From Adiantum capillus-veneris (taxonomy: Eukaryota; Streptophyta; Polypodiopsida; Polypodiales; Pteridaceae), in assembly GCA_014529385.2 (NCBI GenBank), contig CM043971.1:99219985-99283984 (forward strand): a DNA stretch of 64,000 nt, written 5' to 3'. Made by a program: the position numbers and the translations under genes. Under the pieces are notes generated by a model. That model ran no database searches. It was not told where the DNA came from and was given only the letters and a program-made list of their open reading frames with translations. Position 1 is the first letter of the stretch, and each line of letters starts with the position of its first letter. Positions 46,210 through 56,718 of the stretch are shown here, in pieces.

Positions 46210-49200
46210 TTGCAATTTAGAAAATATTATTGTGTAAATCTTTTAAAGAAAGAAAAAACAAAAACGCGTCACTTTGAAATTAATTCAATGGAGAGCCAAC
46301 GCCAAATGTCTGGATATCCTCTTTTCTTTGGAGAGCCTAGAGAGGATGCAGAATTATTTCTAGCGAATTTCAAGATGTCTTGCCGTATCAAGAGGATAGT
46401 AACTGATCAAGAACGTGTAGAAATGTTTGAGGTGGTCCTTAGGAAAGATGCTAGCACTTGGTTTGACTCTTTGCCTGAGGAATTTAAAGGGAATTACACG
46501 GAAGTTTTGAATCGTTTCAAGAAATACTTCTTTGATCCCCAAAACACTCAGAAATTATGGCAAGACATTGTTTCTCATAAGCAAAAAGACTTAGATGACT
46601 ACTACTTGTACAAGCAAGAGTTCCTACGTCTTTGGGCTCTATGGATACGAAATGTTGCTAACCCTGGTGATGGTGCAGAATTTCTAAAGAAGGAGAGGTT
46701 CATAGCCGGACTCTTTCCTGACCTTAAGGTAAAAGTTGAGGTGGGTGCACCTGCTACTTTTGATGCAGCTGAAACTAGGGCTGCTGAGAAGTATAGGAAA
46801 CTCAAGTGCTTAAGGGGAGAGGTTCCAATAGAAGGTCTTAGACCCAAAGGTAAGTCACAAGCATCAACATCGAGGGAGCTTCCTGAGGTAACGGTGGAAG
46901 TAATTGAGAAGTTAAACGAATCTTTAAGCAGCCTGTCAATTCACCTTGCACAAGCTGTAGGTCCAAAGGGACAAGCAAAGAAGTCTGAAGAGCGAGACCC
47001 ACGACCTAGGAGAGTCTTGCAATGTTGGAATTGCGGAGAGTCTGGACATGGGATGTATAATTGTCCTTGGCCCCGTGGAGAGCCAGGGAGACCTAACTTG
47101 AATTACCCAGTGATGAATGCAGGAGAAGGAGCTGGTCAACAACCAAGGCTTCTACAAAGGCCAAATGGACCAAGACCACCTCCACAAGGGGTAGAAGGAG
47201 TTCCACCTTTGCCAGATCCAAATGTGCATGTGGTAGAGGTGACAAATTCAAATGAGGTTGACATGGAAGCCAATGGCATTAAGCGTGGCCGACGAAAAGG
47301 TAAAGAGAAAGAAGGAGTCACATCACAGAGTGACCATGGACAAGGCAAGAAGGCAAAGGAAACCAAGGAAACCAAGGAAACCAAGAGGACTCGACGTCGT
47401 ATCAACCTCCAAGACTTCCCTCTTGGACATGGTATGGCTCCATACAACCTGTTGGAAGACATGCGAGGTAAGGGTCCTGATATCTCATGGCCTCAGTTTC
47501 TTGCATTATGCCCACAAGTTAGGAGGGATTTAACAAGGGCACTTAGCACTAGGAGAAAGGTAAAAGAGAGTGTGCCTGTTGTAAAAATTGCACAAGCTGA
47601 AATGAATGAGGACATTACACCGGTGCTAGACTGTTACATCAAAGGGAGATTGGTTAGGAAAGGTCTAGTGGATGGGGGTGCACAAATTTGCATCATGACA
47701 GAGGGACTCATGCAAAGACTAGGCATGCACATCCATGAGACACCTGAAATCAAAGTGAAAATGGCAAACAATAGCAAGGCTAGGTGCGTAGGAATTTGTA
47801 AAAACGTTTTTGTGGAGGCCTTTGGCATTAAGAAGGCAGTGGATTTTTATGTTATGTCGACCAAGGGAAGTGGTTATCCATTTATCCTAGGAAGACCATG
47901 GCTAATGAAAATGCGAGCTTTGCAGGATTGGGAGAGTGGGAAATTAATTTGCAGGAATGACAATCATAAGAAGGTTGTCTTTGACATGAAGGAGCAACGC
48001 CAAGAGGAGCTCCATGAAGAATCATCTCAAAGTGAGACGGAAGAAGGTTGGACCGATATCACTTCAGAAGAAGAAAGTAGCAGCAGCATTACTGAAGAGG
48101 AGTCTTCCATCGAAGTCATGGGGGTAAGGTTTAAGCCAAGCAACCAAGAGACCTCTTGTCAAGGCTTGGAGGAGGTAGGTCCTCAAGAGAACGAAGGTGT
48201 TCAAGATGAAGGGATGCTGGAAGGTATGCTATCAACAACACTTACAAAGGATGAAAGAGAGGAGTTCAAATGTGTGCTAAGGAAGTTTCCTAGGCTTTTC
48301 GCTAAAGACTACACCGACGTGCGTGGGGTAGATGTTGTTCAGCACAAGATTGAGTTAAAGCCTGAGGCCACACCTAAAGCTCAGAAGCTACGAAGGCTAG
48401 GAGTTATAAAGGAGCAAGCTCTACTCAAGGAGGTAAGAAAGCTTCTAGCAGCAGGTTTCATTTATCCAGTGGAGAATTCAGAGTGGGTCTCTCCTGTTGT
48501 TGTCACTCCTAAGAAAAACGGAAAGTGGAGGGTGTGTGTGGATTACCGTCCACTCAATGAGGCAACAAAAAGAGATCACTTTCCCCTCCCATTTCAGGAT
48601 GAGATACTAAATGAGGTAGCTGGTCATGAGAAGTACACTGTGTGTGATGGCTACTCAGGCTACTTTCAAATAGGTATCGCATTGGAAGATCAATTGAAAA
48701 CAACCTTTATCACTCCTTGGGGTTGTTATGCTTTTAGAGTCATGCCATTTGGTCTGACAAATGCTCCTGCAACATTCCAACGTTTCATGAACATGGTGTT
48801 TCAAGCATTCTTTGGAAAGTCAATTAGGGTGTTCATTGATGATTTTTGCATTTATAGCTCAGAATCATTGCATCTACAAAGGGTAGAAGAAGGTTTAAAG
48901 AAGCTCTACGACATGGGAGGTCAACTCAACCCCGACAAGTGCCACATAGGTGAGGATGAAGTGATCTTGCTCGGTCACAAGGTTTCCTATAAAGGCATTG
49001 AGGTGGATCCTTCAAAGGCAAAGGCTCTTATTGAGCTCCCCTCACCCAAGAATCTCAAGGAGGTCATATCATTCATTCAAAAAGTGAAGTATATGTCACG
49101 CTTTATTCACTTAGCTTCGGAGTTGCTTCATCCTTTGCAAAAGTTGACACAACAAGTAGAATTTGCATGGTCTGATGAGCTTGAAGAGTATTTTTGTAAC

Positions 49201-51330
49201 ATTAAAGTCATTTTGTCAGAGCTACCAACACTCATGCCTCCTTGTTGGGAGTACACATTCTTTGTTAGCTCTAGTGTTGGAAGGGAAACAATTGGTGCTG
49301 TGTTGCTACAACAAGATCCCCACAGTACAAGGATGCGACCCATCTACTTTGCTAGTAGGGTCATGAATGCTTTGGAGAGAGACTACACAGAAGCAGAACT
49401 CATGATGCTTTCTCTCATGTTTGCGGTGAGAAAGTTTAGATCCTACCTGCTACCAAAACCTTTTGTAATTCTCACTGCAGAGAATTTGTTCCCTTGGGTG
49501 TCATCTCAAATGAATCTTAGTACTAGGATCTCAAAGTGGATTATGGAGTTGCAAGAGTTTCAATACTCTTTCAAGGTGGAAGATAGTGTGCGTGCACAAT
49601 TGGCAGGGATTCTCACTTATAGGGTGCATGAAAAGGAGATTAAGGTGCCTGAAGTAAAGACCCTACCATTACCACCACCAAAAAGTATTCCTAATGCTTT
49701 TACCTTGTTCTTTGATGGAGCTTTTCGTCGAGCCACAGGAAAAGCAGGGGGAGGGCTAGTGTTGCTCAACCCAAGTGGAGAGGTGGTCACGAAAGAGAAG
49801 GTCAATCTACCAAGTTCAGCTAGCAACAATGAAGCAGAATACGACACACTAATTCATGGTTTGAAGATGTGCATTGGCCAAGGGATACAACGCCTCATGG
49901 TAAAGGGAGATGCACTTCTCATTGTTAAACAGATTTTAGGCATTTGGGCATGCAAGAATGAAAGCTTACGGACAAAAGTTCATGCCATTCGTAGATTGTT
50001 TAATCAATTTGAAGAAGTGCAACTATATCATATTCCTAGGAAACAGAATGAAGATGCCGATTTACTTGCACAACAAGTAGTTACATGTGTTGAGAAAGAA
50101 GTGCAGGTCATCATGGTGGCAGCAACTGTCAAGCAACCGAGATACCAGGGATTGGAGTCATTGGCTCCCATCATTGGCTACATTTTGGAGGGTGAGTTTC
50201 CACCAGACTTCACAAAAGCTCAGAAGAGGAGACTCATGAAGAAGGCAAGCACATATCTCTTCCTAGAAGGCTCCCTCTATCAAAGAGGGAGGGATCAAGT
50301 ATGCAGAAGAGTACCAACTATTGAGGAAATTCCAGCCATTCTAAAAGGTTTGCATGAAGAAGCATGTGGTGGTCATTTTGCCCAAGAATTAACTGTGAAG
50401 AAGATTTTGCTTGCGGGGTATGTTTGGCCAAGTTTTCATGTGGATGTCCAACATTGGTTTAAAAGTTGTCACAATTGTCAGGTAAATGGGAATAGAAGAT
50501 TGGTTTATGGTCCAAGGCAAATAGTGCTTGCAAATGGACCCTTTGAAAAGTGGGGCATTGATGCTATGGGTCCTCTGCCTAGGACAAAAAATGGTAAACT
50601 CTACATTCTAGTGGCTGTAGACTATATGACTAGGTGGGTGGAAGCACAAAGTGTGGCAAAGGTAAATGAGAGGACAGTGAGCAAATTCGTCTACACTCAC
50701 ATTTGTTGTAGATTTGGCACACCTTTGGAGATTGTTTCTGATAATGGTCCAGGGTTTAGAAAGGGATTGCTCACAGAAGTCTGTGAAGAACTTCACATTC
50801 TACATCGTCACAGTACACCCTACTATCCCCAATCAAATGGTTTGGTAGAAAAAGCTAATGGTGTCATTGCAGGCATCATTAGAAAGATGGTGAAAAACAA
50901 GACAAAGTTGTGGGATGATTTCTTGGATGGTGCCTTGTGGGCGTATCGAACCACATATAGGGAAGCCACGGAGTTCACACCATTTCACTTGGTCTATGGT
51001 CAAGAGGCTTTACAGCCAATTGAACTGAACATTCCAACAATGCGACTTCATGGCAAAGCAGCACAAGATGATCAAGAAGCATGGATGGATCGACTTCTTA
51101 CCTTAGCTGAGCTTGAGTGGAAAAGAGAAGCAGCATACGAGTGCTACAAGAGGAAAGCTACGCAGGCGAAGGAGAAGCTTGACAAGAAACTGAACGACAA
51201 AGGCATCAATGAAGGAGACCTTGTGCTAAGGTATGACAATCGACTCGATAATCGTTTTGATGCCAAGTTTGAAACTAGATGGCAAGGGCCATACATAGTC
51301 AAGAAGGCTTTCAATTCTAGTTACTATTAG
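46210..51330 (+). CDS. Gypsy Gag-Pol polyprotein (single frame; likely start ATG 46288)
   Basis: Numbering is from 46210. The likely Met is residue 27 (MESQRQMSGYPLFFGEPRED). Gag: about 30-230, with a CCHC knuckle at C272-C275-H280-C285 (CWNCGESGHGMYNC). Protease: VDGGAQICIMTEG, D488. RT: WRVCVDYRPLNEATKRDHFP, MPFGLTNAPATFQRFM and the catalytic FIDDFCIYS (D877, D878). The first RNase H has lost its Asp (FFVSSSVGRETIGAVLLQQ, near 1017). A second, archaeal-like RNase H follows (FFDGAF, D1169; NNEAEYDTLIHGLK). Integrase: GGHFAQELT...CHNCQ finger (about 1385-1425), core D1451, D1511 and E1547. Gag and Pol are in one frame without a shift. A TAG after FNSSYY removes the last roughly 80 residues. 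All catalytic residues look intact except those of RNase H 1. Confidence 0.94.
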   Translation: MQFRKYYCVNLLKKEKTKTRHFEINSMESQRQMSGYPLFFGEPREDAELFLANFKMSCRIKRIVTDQERVEMFEVVLRKDASTWFDSLPEEFKGNYTEVLNRFKKYFFDPQNTQKLWQDIVSHKQKDLDDYYLYKQEFLRLWALWIRNVANPGDGAEFLKKERFIAGLFPDLKVKVEVGAPATFDAAETRAAEKYRKLKCLRGEVPIEGLRPKGKSQASTSRELPEVTVEVIEKLNESLSSLSIHLAQAVGPKGQAKKSEERDPRPRRVLQCWNCGESGHGMYNCPWPRGEPGRPNLNYPVMNAGEGAGQQPRLLQRPNGPRPPPQGVEGVPPLPDPNVHVVEVTNSNEVDMEANGIKRGRRKGKEKEGVTSQSDHGQGKKAKETKETKETKRTRRRINLQDFPLGHGMAPYNLLEDMRGKGPDISWPQFLALCPQVRRDLTRALSTRRKVKESVPVVKIAQAEMNEDITPVLDCYIKGRLVRKGLVDGGAQICIMTEGLMQRLGMHIHETPEIKVKMANNSKARCVGICKNVFVEAFGIKKAVDFYVMSTKGSGYPFILGRPWLMKMRALQDWESGKLICRNDNHKKVVFDMKEQRQEELHEESSQSETEEGWTDITSEEESSSSITEEESSIEVMGVRFKPSNQETSCQGLEEVGPQENEGVQDEGMLEGMLSTTLTKDEREEFKCVLRKFPRLFAKDYTDVRGVDVVQHKIELKPEATPKAQKLRRLGVIKEQALLKEVRKLLAAGFIYPVENSEWVSPVVVTPKKNGKWRVCVDYRPLNEATKRDHFPLPFQDEILNEVAGHEKYTVCDGYSGYFQIGIALEDQLKTTFITPWGCYAFRVMPFGLTNAPATFQRFMNMVFQAFFGKSIRVFIDDFCIYSSESLHLQRVEEGLKKLYDMGGQLNPDKCHIGEDEVILLGHKVSYKGIEVDPSKAKALIELPSPKNLKEVISFIQKVKYMSRFIHLASELLHPLQKLTQQVEFAWSDELEEYFCNIKVILSELPTLMPPCWEYTFFVSSSVGRETIGAVLLQQDPHSTRMRPIYFASRVMNALERDYTEAELMMLSLMFAVRKFRSYLLPKPFVILTAENLFPWVSSQMNLSTRISKWIMELQEFQYSFKVEDSVRAQLAGILTYRVHEKEIKVPEVKTLPLPPPKSIPNAFTLFFDGAFRRATGKAGGGLVLLNPSGEVVTKEKVNLPSSASNNEAEYDTLIHGLKMCIGQGIQRLMVKGDALLIVKQILGIWACKNESLRTKVHAIRRLFNQFEEVQLYHIPRKQNEDADLLAQQVVTCVEKEVQVIMVAATVKQPRYQGLESLAPIIGYILEGEFPPDFTKAQKRRLMKKASTYLFLEGSLYQRGRDQVCRRVPTIEEIPAILKGLHEEACGGHFAQELTVKKILLAGYVWPSFHVDVQHWFKSCHNCQVNGNRRLVYGPRQIVLANGPFEKWGIDAMGPLPRTKNGKLYILVAVDYMTRWVEAQSVAKVNERTVSKFVYTHICCRFGTPLEIVSDNGPGFRKGLLTEVCEELHILHRHSTPYYPQSNGLVEKANGVIAGIIRKMVKNKTKLWDDFLDGALWAYRTTYREATEFTPFHLVYGQEALQPIELNIPTMRLHGKAAQDDQEAWMDRLLTLAELEWKREAAYECYKRKATQAKEKLDKKLNDKGINEGDLVLRYDNRLDNRFDAKFETRWQGPYIVKKAFNSSYY

Positions 51331-51576
51331 CTTATGGACATGAATGGTAAAGAGCACTCAAGGAAGGTAAACGGGTATCGCTTGAAGCCCTATTTGAGTC
51401 GCCTTCTACCAAAGGATCTACCAAAGATCTGTCCAAAGGCCGCTGTCTCATGTAAGTATTGTTACATGAAGCATGAGTGTAACTCTAGCCAAAATTCTGA
51501 GGGGCCAAACAATGAAGATCTCGTCAAGGACTCTGAAGCACTCTCTTTGGAAAAGATGCTCTATGATGGTACATGA
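51331..51576 (+). pseudogene. C-terminal tail of the gypsy polyprotein, after a TAG
   Basis: It is in the same frame as the polyprotein: LMDMNGKEHSRKVNGYRLKP then YLSRLLPKDL and a Cys-containing end (CKYCYMKHEC). It reads naturally as the continuation of the integrase C-terminus (GSYYLMDMDG-type junctions), so the TAG at 51328-51330 is a recent nonsense mutation or a read-through site. Confidence 0.7.
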
Positions 51577-51590
51577 ATATACCATCATCC

Positions 51591-51600
51591 AGGGGGAGGG
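51591..51600 (+). promoter_or_regulatory. Polypurine tract
   Basis: AGGGGGAGGG, 4 bases before the 3' LTR start at 51605, is the expected plus-strand primer. Confidence 0.9.
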
Positions 51601-51604
51601 CTAT

Positions 51605-53213
51605 TGATAGCCGTTTTTCGGCTCTTTGTAATTGCCACAATGAGTTACCTCACCCTACCAAAATCACACAAACACTGTGGCTATCCCTACCATTTCACTG
51701 TACATAGGCGTGCGTGAGTCACGGGACTTTTCCCATATCTTCTTCAAAAACCCTCAATTAGCTAGTCATTGGGCTAGTTGAGCCAAAAAAATAAAAAAAA
51801 TAAAAAAATAAAAGTATATTATGGCCTCTTTGTGTGTAAATATTTCATTGTATATATGGCCTAAATATAGGGATTTTTTATAATTATTTTGGTATTTTAT
51901 TTAAATATTTCTACTTAGGTGTGTGTTTTATTAAACCTATGTACACCTTCTTTCATCCTCTTACACCATAATTATATTTTTTGCCAATATGTACATACTC
52001 TAACCTCATATTTTTCCTTTATACAAATCACTCCCACATTTTCACCCTCACCCTCGTGAAAACAAAAAATTGATTTCTACTCATTGGTTACTTTTATTAT
52101 ATTATTTACTTGCATACCTTTTCCTCTTTCACCCAAAATAATTCAAGGAGGGACCATATCATATGATTCCAATATCTTTCCATATCCATAACTCCTCCAT
52201 ATTTTTATTATTTTTACTCATTATTCTAACACCATGTGCTCATTGAGCTAAAGTCCATGAATAGTCCATACACTAGTCCCACCATGTATATATTTCTTAT
52301 TTCACCAATAATCCTCCTCCATGCATGGGTCAAGGGCAACTTGAATGCCTTGTATTATAATATGACAAAGGAGGGGCTCACTCTTGGATGCATTGTCCAA
52401 ATTCAACAAAGGAGGGGGCCACTAAAAGACTTTTGCAGGCATAAAAAACAGGCTTTTTGGTGAGAATTTTGGCACCTATCTCCACTCCGAATTTGAAGCG
52501 GTGGTCAAAAGAGAAAATGTAGCCCACGCTCTGAATAATCACCTCAAATTTTTTCATGATTTTTGGAGCTACCAGCGATGAGCTATGATTTTTTGAGTGG
52601 ACCCCAGTTTGCCCACTTTTCTCACAAGTAGCCCTTAGTCTTCTCTCACCCTTCCACACACCTACTCACTCTTACACATCCCTCCCTCTCCTTCCCTCAC
52701 TCAAACCTGCAATTTCCATGGCTTCTCCCACCCTCTTCACCATTACCCTTCTCTTTCATCCCTATAGTTCTTTTATGAACCTCTACATACATACACCCTC
52801 TCCATGTCTCTCTCTATTGCTGCTATGTTACAATTTCATTTACCTCTCCTAAAATATCTAAAATTCAGCATCTTAACCATGATAACTTCTGCAAATTGAG
52901 GATTTTTCATCAACAAATCCTCTTTTCATCGTGGTGGTCAACCGTGGCGGCGGCGTAAAGAAGCGAAGAAGAAGAAGAAGACCAACGGTCATTTTTTCCA
53001 CAATCTACACAAGGGTGAGTTCAAGCTTCTTAAAAGCTTCACCATCTCAATGATTCTCTTTTAATTCACCCCTCTTCCTTCATCAAATCAACTCACTCTA
53101 CCCATTGTAAATGTAACATTAACTTTCTAGTGATTACTAACGACTAACATACTAACACAAAATAGCATTGACCTAACCATAAAAGACACCTCACCTCAAG
53201 ACATGTATAGTAA

Positions 53214-53264
<51 letters not shown>

Positions 53265-54289
53265 CCCTTCCTTAAAACTTACTTTCACCTTCTCTACCAT
53301 CAATAATGCTCTCTTTTGAGCCCACACCCATGACTCAAGCAGACAAAGAAGGCCCGCAATGTTTTGATATTCAAAAAAATCATAATCCTGATTTGTTAGC
53401 TTGTAAATTAGGATTTTCAATAATCTTAATGAGGGGTCTCCAACCTATAAATAGGCCCCTCTCCTTCTTGTAAAACACCCTCCAATATCTCACATAGCAC
53501 CCCAACACTCTATGCGTGAGGAGAGACTTAGGTGTAGCAACCACTTGTGAGCTTCACTCTTGGTGTGAGAGAAGCCTTCAAGCTACACATTGCAAGTGAG
53601 AGAGCGTGAGTTCCACAAATCTCAAAACCACTATTGTATATGCTCCTTCATCATCAATAAATTGAGGTTTGGTGCATCAGAGGAGTGATTCGACGTTCAA
53701 ATCTTCGTCCTTCCATTTGTGCAATACGGTTTGGTGAATTCAAGGTGACTTGTGTATTTGAGTTTTATCGGTTGATCTTGATTTTAGAAAGTGTTTTAGT
53801 GTGTTTTTCATTGCCAGTTTTGTGTCCATTGTAAGAGGGTATTGTGGTGAGAGGTCTCCCACACCCTAAGACAGTGTGTGTGTGTTTTGGCAATGTTTAG
53901 CAATCACTAAGCATTGAGTGAGTTTATACAAGTTCTACGATAGCATCATAACGAACCATCTCCATTTGCAAGTCACAAATACGGTATTACGCAAGATCCT
54001 TTTCTCTCTCTCTTCCCTTTGCTCTAGCTCTCTCTGGTCCAGTTTGTGTGTGTCTTGGTGTGAGGTTGTTTGTGTGTGTTGTGTGGTGCATCTTCTTGGT
54101 TGTGCCAAAATCTCTCTTGCGTCCTAGTTCGCATACCATAACTAGGTGGTGCCCCTATCTTGTTTGGGTTTGGCTGTGGGTTTGTTGTTGTGTTGTGCTT
54201 GTGGTTGCCCCAGCCCCAATTGAGCAGCACGGGAGCCTTGAGGGGTGTTTAGAGGTCGCCTCTCTTGTTGCCCGCCCCAGACCGCCTCA
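51605..54289 (+). repeat. 3' LTR of the gypsy element (2685 bp)
   Basis: Nearly identical to the 5' LTR; ends CAGACCGCCTCA. After it comes GTAT, the target duplication. Confidence 0.95.
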
Positions 54290-54326
54290 GTATCTAACAA
54301 ATCTTTCTTTTTATTCCTTCTTGCAG

Positions 54327-54434
54327 GATCTTACAAAGGATACTACTAGATGGAGCTCAATCAATAGAGATTTTGATATTTTTGCTCAAAATAATGAAGC
54401 AGTCACCTACATTATTTGTTTATCAATTTCTTGA
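54327..54434 (+). CDS. Candidate last exon of the FCP1-like gene
   Basis: After TTCCTTCTTGCAG the frame reads DLTKDTTRWSSINRDFDIFA and ends QNNEAVTYIICLSIS-stop at 54432-54434. Phase 0 matches the donor at 42881. It is short, with no domain, so RNA evidence would decide. Confidence 0.4.
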   Translation, partial: DLTKDTTRWSSINRDFDIFAQNNEAVTYIICLSIS

Positions 54435-55159
54435 GAGACTTTATTTTAGTTTGTAATCATCAAATGAAATGAAAAGTATCCTTCTTATTAAGATTGTTGA
54501 TCTTTTTCTTGTTCAAACCTTTCAATTGTGATTTATAGTTTTGTTAGCATGAGATTGTGCTTTTTTAGTTTGAAAAAAACTGTCAAAGATCCAAGTCTTT
54601 TTGGCTTTACTTAAGTTATTAATTGTGAAAGATCCAAGTCTTTTTGCTTTACTTAAGTTATTGATTGCCTATGTAATAGTCCTTAAACCAATATCGGATG
54701 GCTTTCTTGCTCCCATGTCTCACATTGGTTTTTAGGTAAGACAAGTGGTGACCTTGAAAGTATGGTCTCATATCTCGATCAAGTGAAGAGACATGAAGCT
54801 TAAATATCACTATTATGTATCTAGTGTTAAACTCCATCGAGACAAAGACTAGATAGCCAAATTGCAGTCGAGTTTAAGTGAAAAATCCATTTGAGCTAAG
54901 GTAAAACTTATAGTGCCTCATTTTTCTAGGATTCTACCCCATCAAGGAAGTTAGAATCTAGCACAAACCAATTAAGACTCTTTTAGAGCCTAGATAGGAC
55001 AATTCGTGGAACTTATGAAACTTATTATTGAGTTAGAGTCTAGTTTAGATAAGCAAAAGATCTTCAAACCAGCACTTGACTTTCTTACTATTCAATATTC
55101 AAAGTCCCTTGAGGCTAACAAATTACATACCCACTTGTAACCTAACTAATGAGTAATTA
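54435..55159. other. AT-rich flank with one plus core
   Basis: 3' UTR-like (AAATGAAATGAAAAG) with a direct repeat GTGAAAGATCCAAGTCTTTT at about 54566-54640. One plus-strand core variant (GACAAGTGGTGACCTTG) is at about 54739. No gene. Confidence 0.5.
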
Positions 55160-56040
55160 TATAGATCTAAGCAAGTATATATAATGAGTCTTCAAACTAA
55201 TAATCCAAGGGAAGAGAGTAGCAAGGTCCACTACTTGTCCAAGCTCAGCTCTAGACAACATAGAAAGATGCTAGTTCTACTAATTGTCTAATTATAGGCA
55301 TGGAGAAATGATAGAAGGTTGACCACTTGTCCAACCTATCATCTCTAGTAAGATGGGAGGTTTGGCCTTAAGATTCACCATGTAACCAACCTATACATCA
55401 TTGTATTATGAAGAGTAAAAAAGAAAAGCTCCACCACTTGTCCAAGCTAGTTCTAAAATCCACATGGAGATAAGCAAGCTCCACCATTTGTCGAATCTCT
55501 CTTCCATTAAAACATGAAAAAACTCATCTATGTTGTATAGGGGGACTTTTTTCCAAGGTCCACCACTTGTCCAAGCTAGGATCCCTAGTAGCACGAGTGG
55601 TTTGGTCTCAAGATACACCACTTGTACACTCTATGTCATTATATTAAGAAGAACTATGTATTAAGGTCCACCACTTGTCCAACCTATAAGGTTATATCTT
55701 AAATGGTATCCTTTCTCACCACTTGAAATGCCCATGATATGTTTTACACGGGGGTTTCATTCCAAGGTCCACCACTTGTCCAAGCTAACTCTATTCAAAC
55801 ATAGAGAGAAGCAAAGGTCCACCACTTGTCCAAGCTAACTCTATTCAAACATAGAGAGAAGCAAAGGTTCACCACTTGTCAAAGCTAGGCTCCGTTGAAG
55901 TATGGAGAGAAGTAACCTCCATCATTTTTCCAAGATAGGTGCCATTCAAACATGGAAAGAATCAAGATCTACCATGTCTCCGAGATTCTAGGCTCCATTG
56001 AAACACCCTAAAACCATGATATTTTGTACATGGGGTGTTT
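55160..56040 (-). repeat. Inverted copy of the array B right end
   Basis: The core appears here as AAGGTCCACCACTTGTCCAA on the plus strand, opposite to all earlier arrays. Its reverse complement follows the array B order from about 34420 to 35190, including the unique end segment (TTAGACAATTAGTAGA, GTTGTCTAGAGCTGAGCTTG, ATACTTGCTTAGATCTA). A perfect 51-bp tandem repeat lies at about 55770-55871. At 56040 it joins copia-C abruptly. Confidence 0.9.
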
Positions 56041-56219
56041 ACACGTTGCCTGTCTCTCTTGATGTGCATACCAAGAAAGTGATTGGCATTTCCCAAATCT
56101 TTCATGGAAAATTGAGTGCTTAGCTTCATTTTCAGCTGATTGATCTCATCAATTGATTTGCCTGCAATAAGTATATCATCTACATACAAGATCAAGATGA
56201 TTAAAGAACCCTCATTCAA
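56041..56219 (-). pseudogene. Copia-C RT catalytic segment, truncated by the array
   Basis: SLIILILYVDDILIAGKSID, then FSMKDLGNANHFLGMHIKRD. After RDRQR the frame runs into array-derived text (VNTPCTKYHGFRVFQWS) identical in style to array B monomers. The join marks the exact breakpoint near 56040. Confidence 0.88.
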
Positions 56220-56718
56220 TCTCTTTGTGTATAATCAGTGATCCTCTTGACTTCTTATATGTAACCCTGAGACTGCATGAAGTTGTCAAATTTTTGATAC
56301 CATGGCCTTGAACCATGCTCAAGGCCATATAGTGCCTTTTTAAGTCTACAAACCAATTCTACCCTTATTGGCTTTTGAGTTTCACATACAAAAGCCTCTG
56401 ATTGTTTCATGTAGACATCCTCATCTAGATCCCTGTAAAGAAATGATGTGCTTACGTCCATTTGGACAAGTTTCATGTCCTAGATAGCAACCAAGCCAAG
56501 CACAGTGCAAAGTGTAGTCATTCTGACAATTGGAGAGAAAATCTCATTGAAATCCACATCTTTTTGCTGTTTGAAACCCTTGGTAACTAGACGAGCCTTG
56601 TACCTAGACTCGGGATCTTCCAATGTATACTTCTTTTTGTATATCCACTTGCAAGGTAAAACATGTTTTCTTTTGGTAATTCAACAAAATCCTATGTCTC
56701 ATTAGCCACAATCAAATT

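Larger units (their letters stand above)
42990..54289 (+). mobile_element. Young Ty3-gypsy retrotransposon, 11.3 kb, Tat-like (two RNase H domains)
   Basis: Full structure: 5' LTR 42990-45672, primer site, two small ORFs, gag-pol ORF 46210-51330, purine tract 51591-51600 and 3' LTR 51605-54289. GTAT flanks both ends (42986-42989 and 54290-54293) as target duplication. By eye the LTRs differ at only three positions (43065, 43963 and 44506 in the 5' copy) plus CT-tract length, so insertion was recent. Integrase downstream of RNase H identifies Ty3-gypsy, and the second archaeal-like RNase H places it near the Tat lineage. One TAG (51328-51330) interrupts the polyprotein tail. Confidence 0.95.
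42881..54326 (+). other. Candidate FCP1-like gene intron containing the gypsy element
   Basis: Donor AATAAG/GTGAAAGC after codon 326 and acceptor TTCCTTCTTGCAG/GATCTT at 54327 both fall on codon boundaries (phase 0). Subtracting the 11300-bp element and one 4-bp target copy leaves a 142-bp ancestral intron, a normal plant size. The alternative, no splicing and a stop at 42928, cannot be excluded. Confidence 0.45.
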
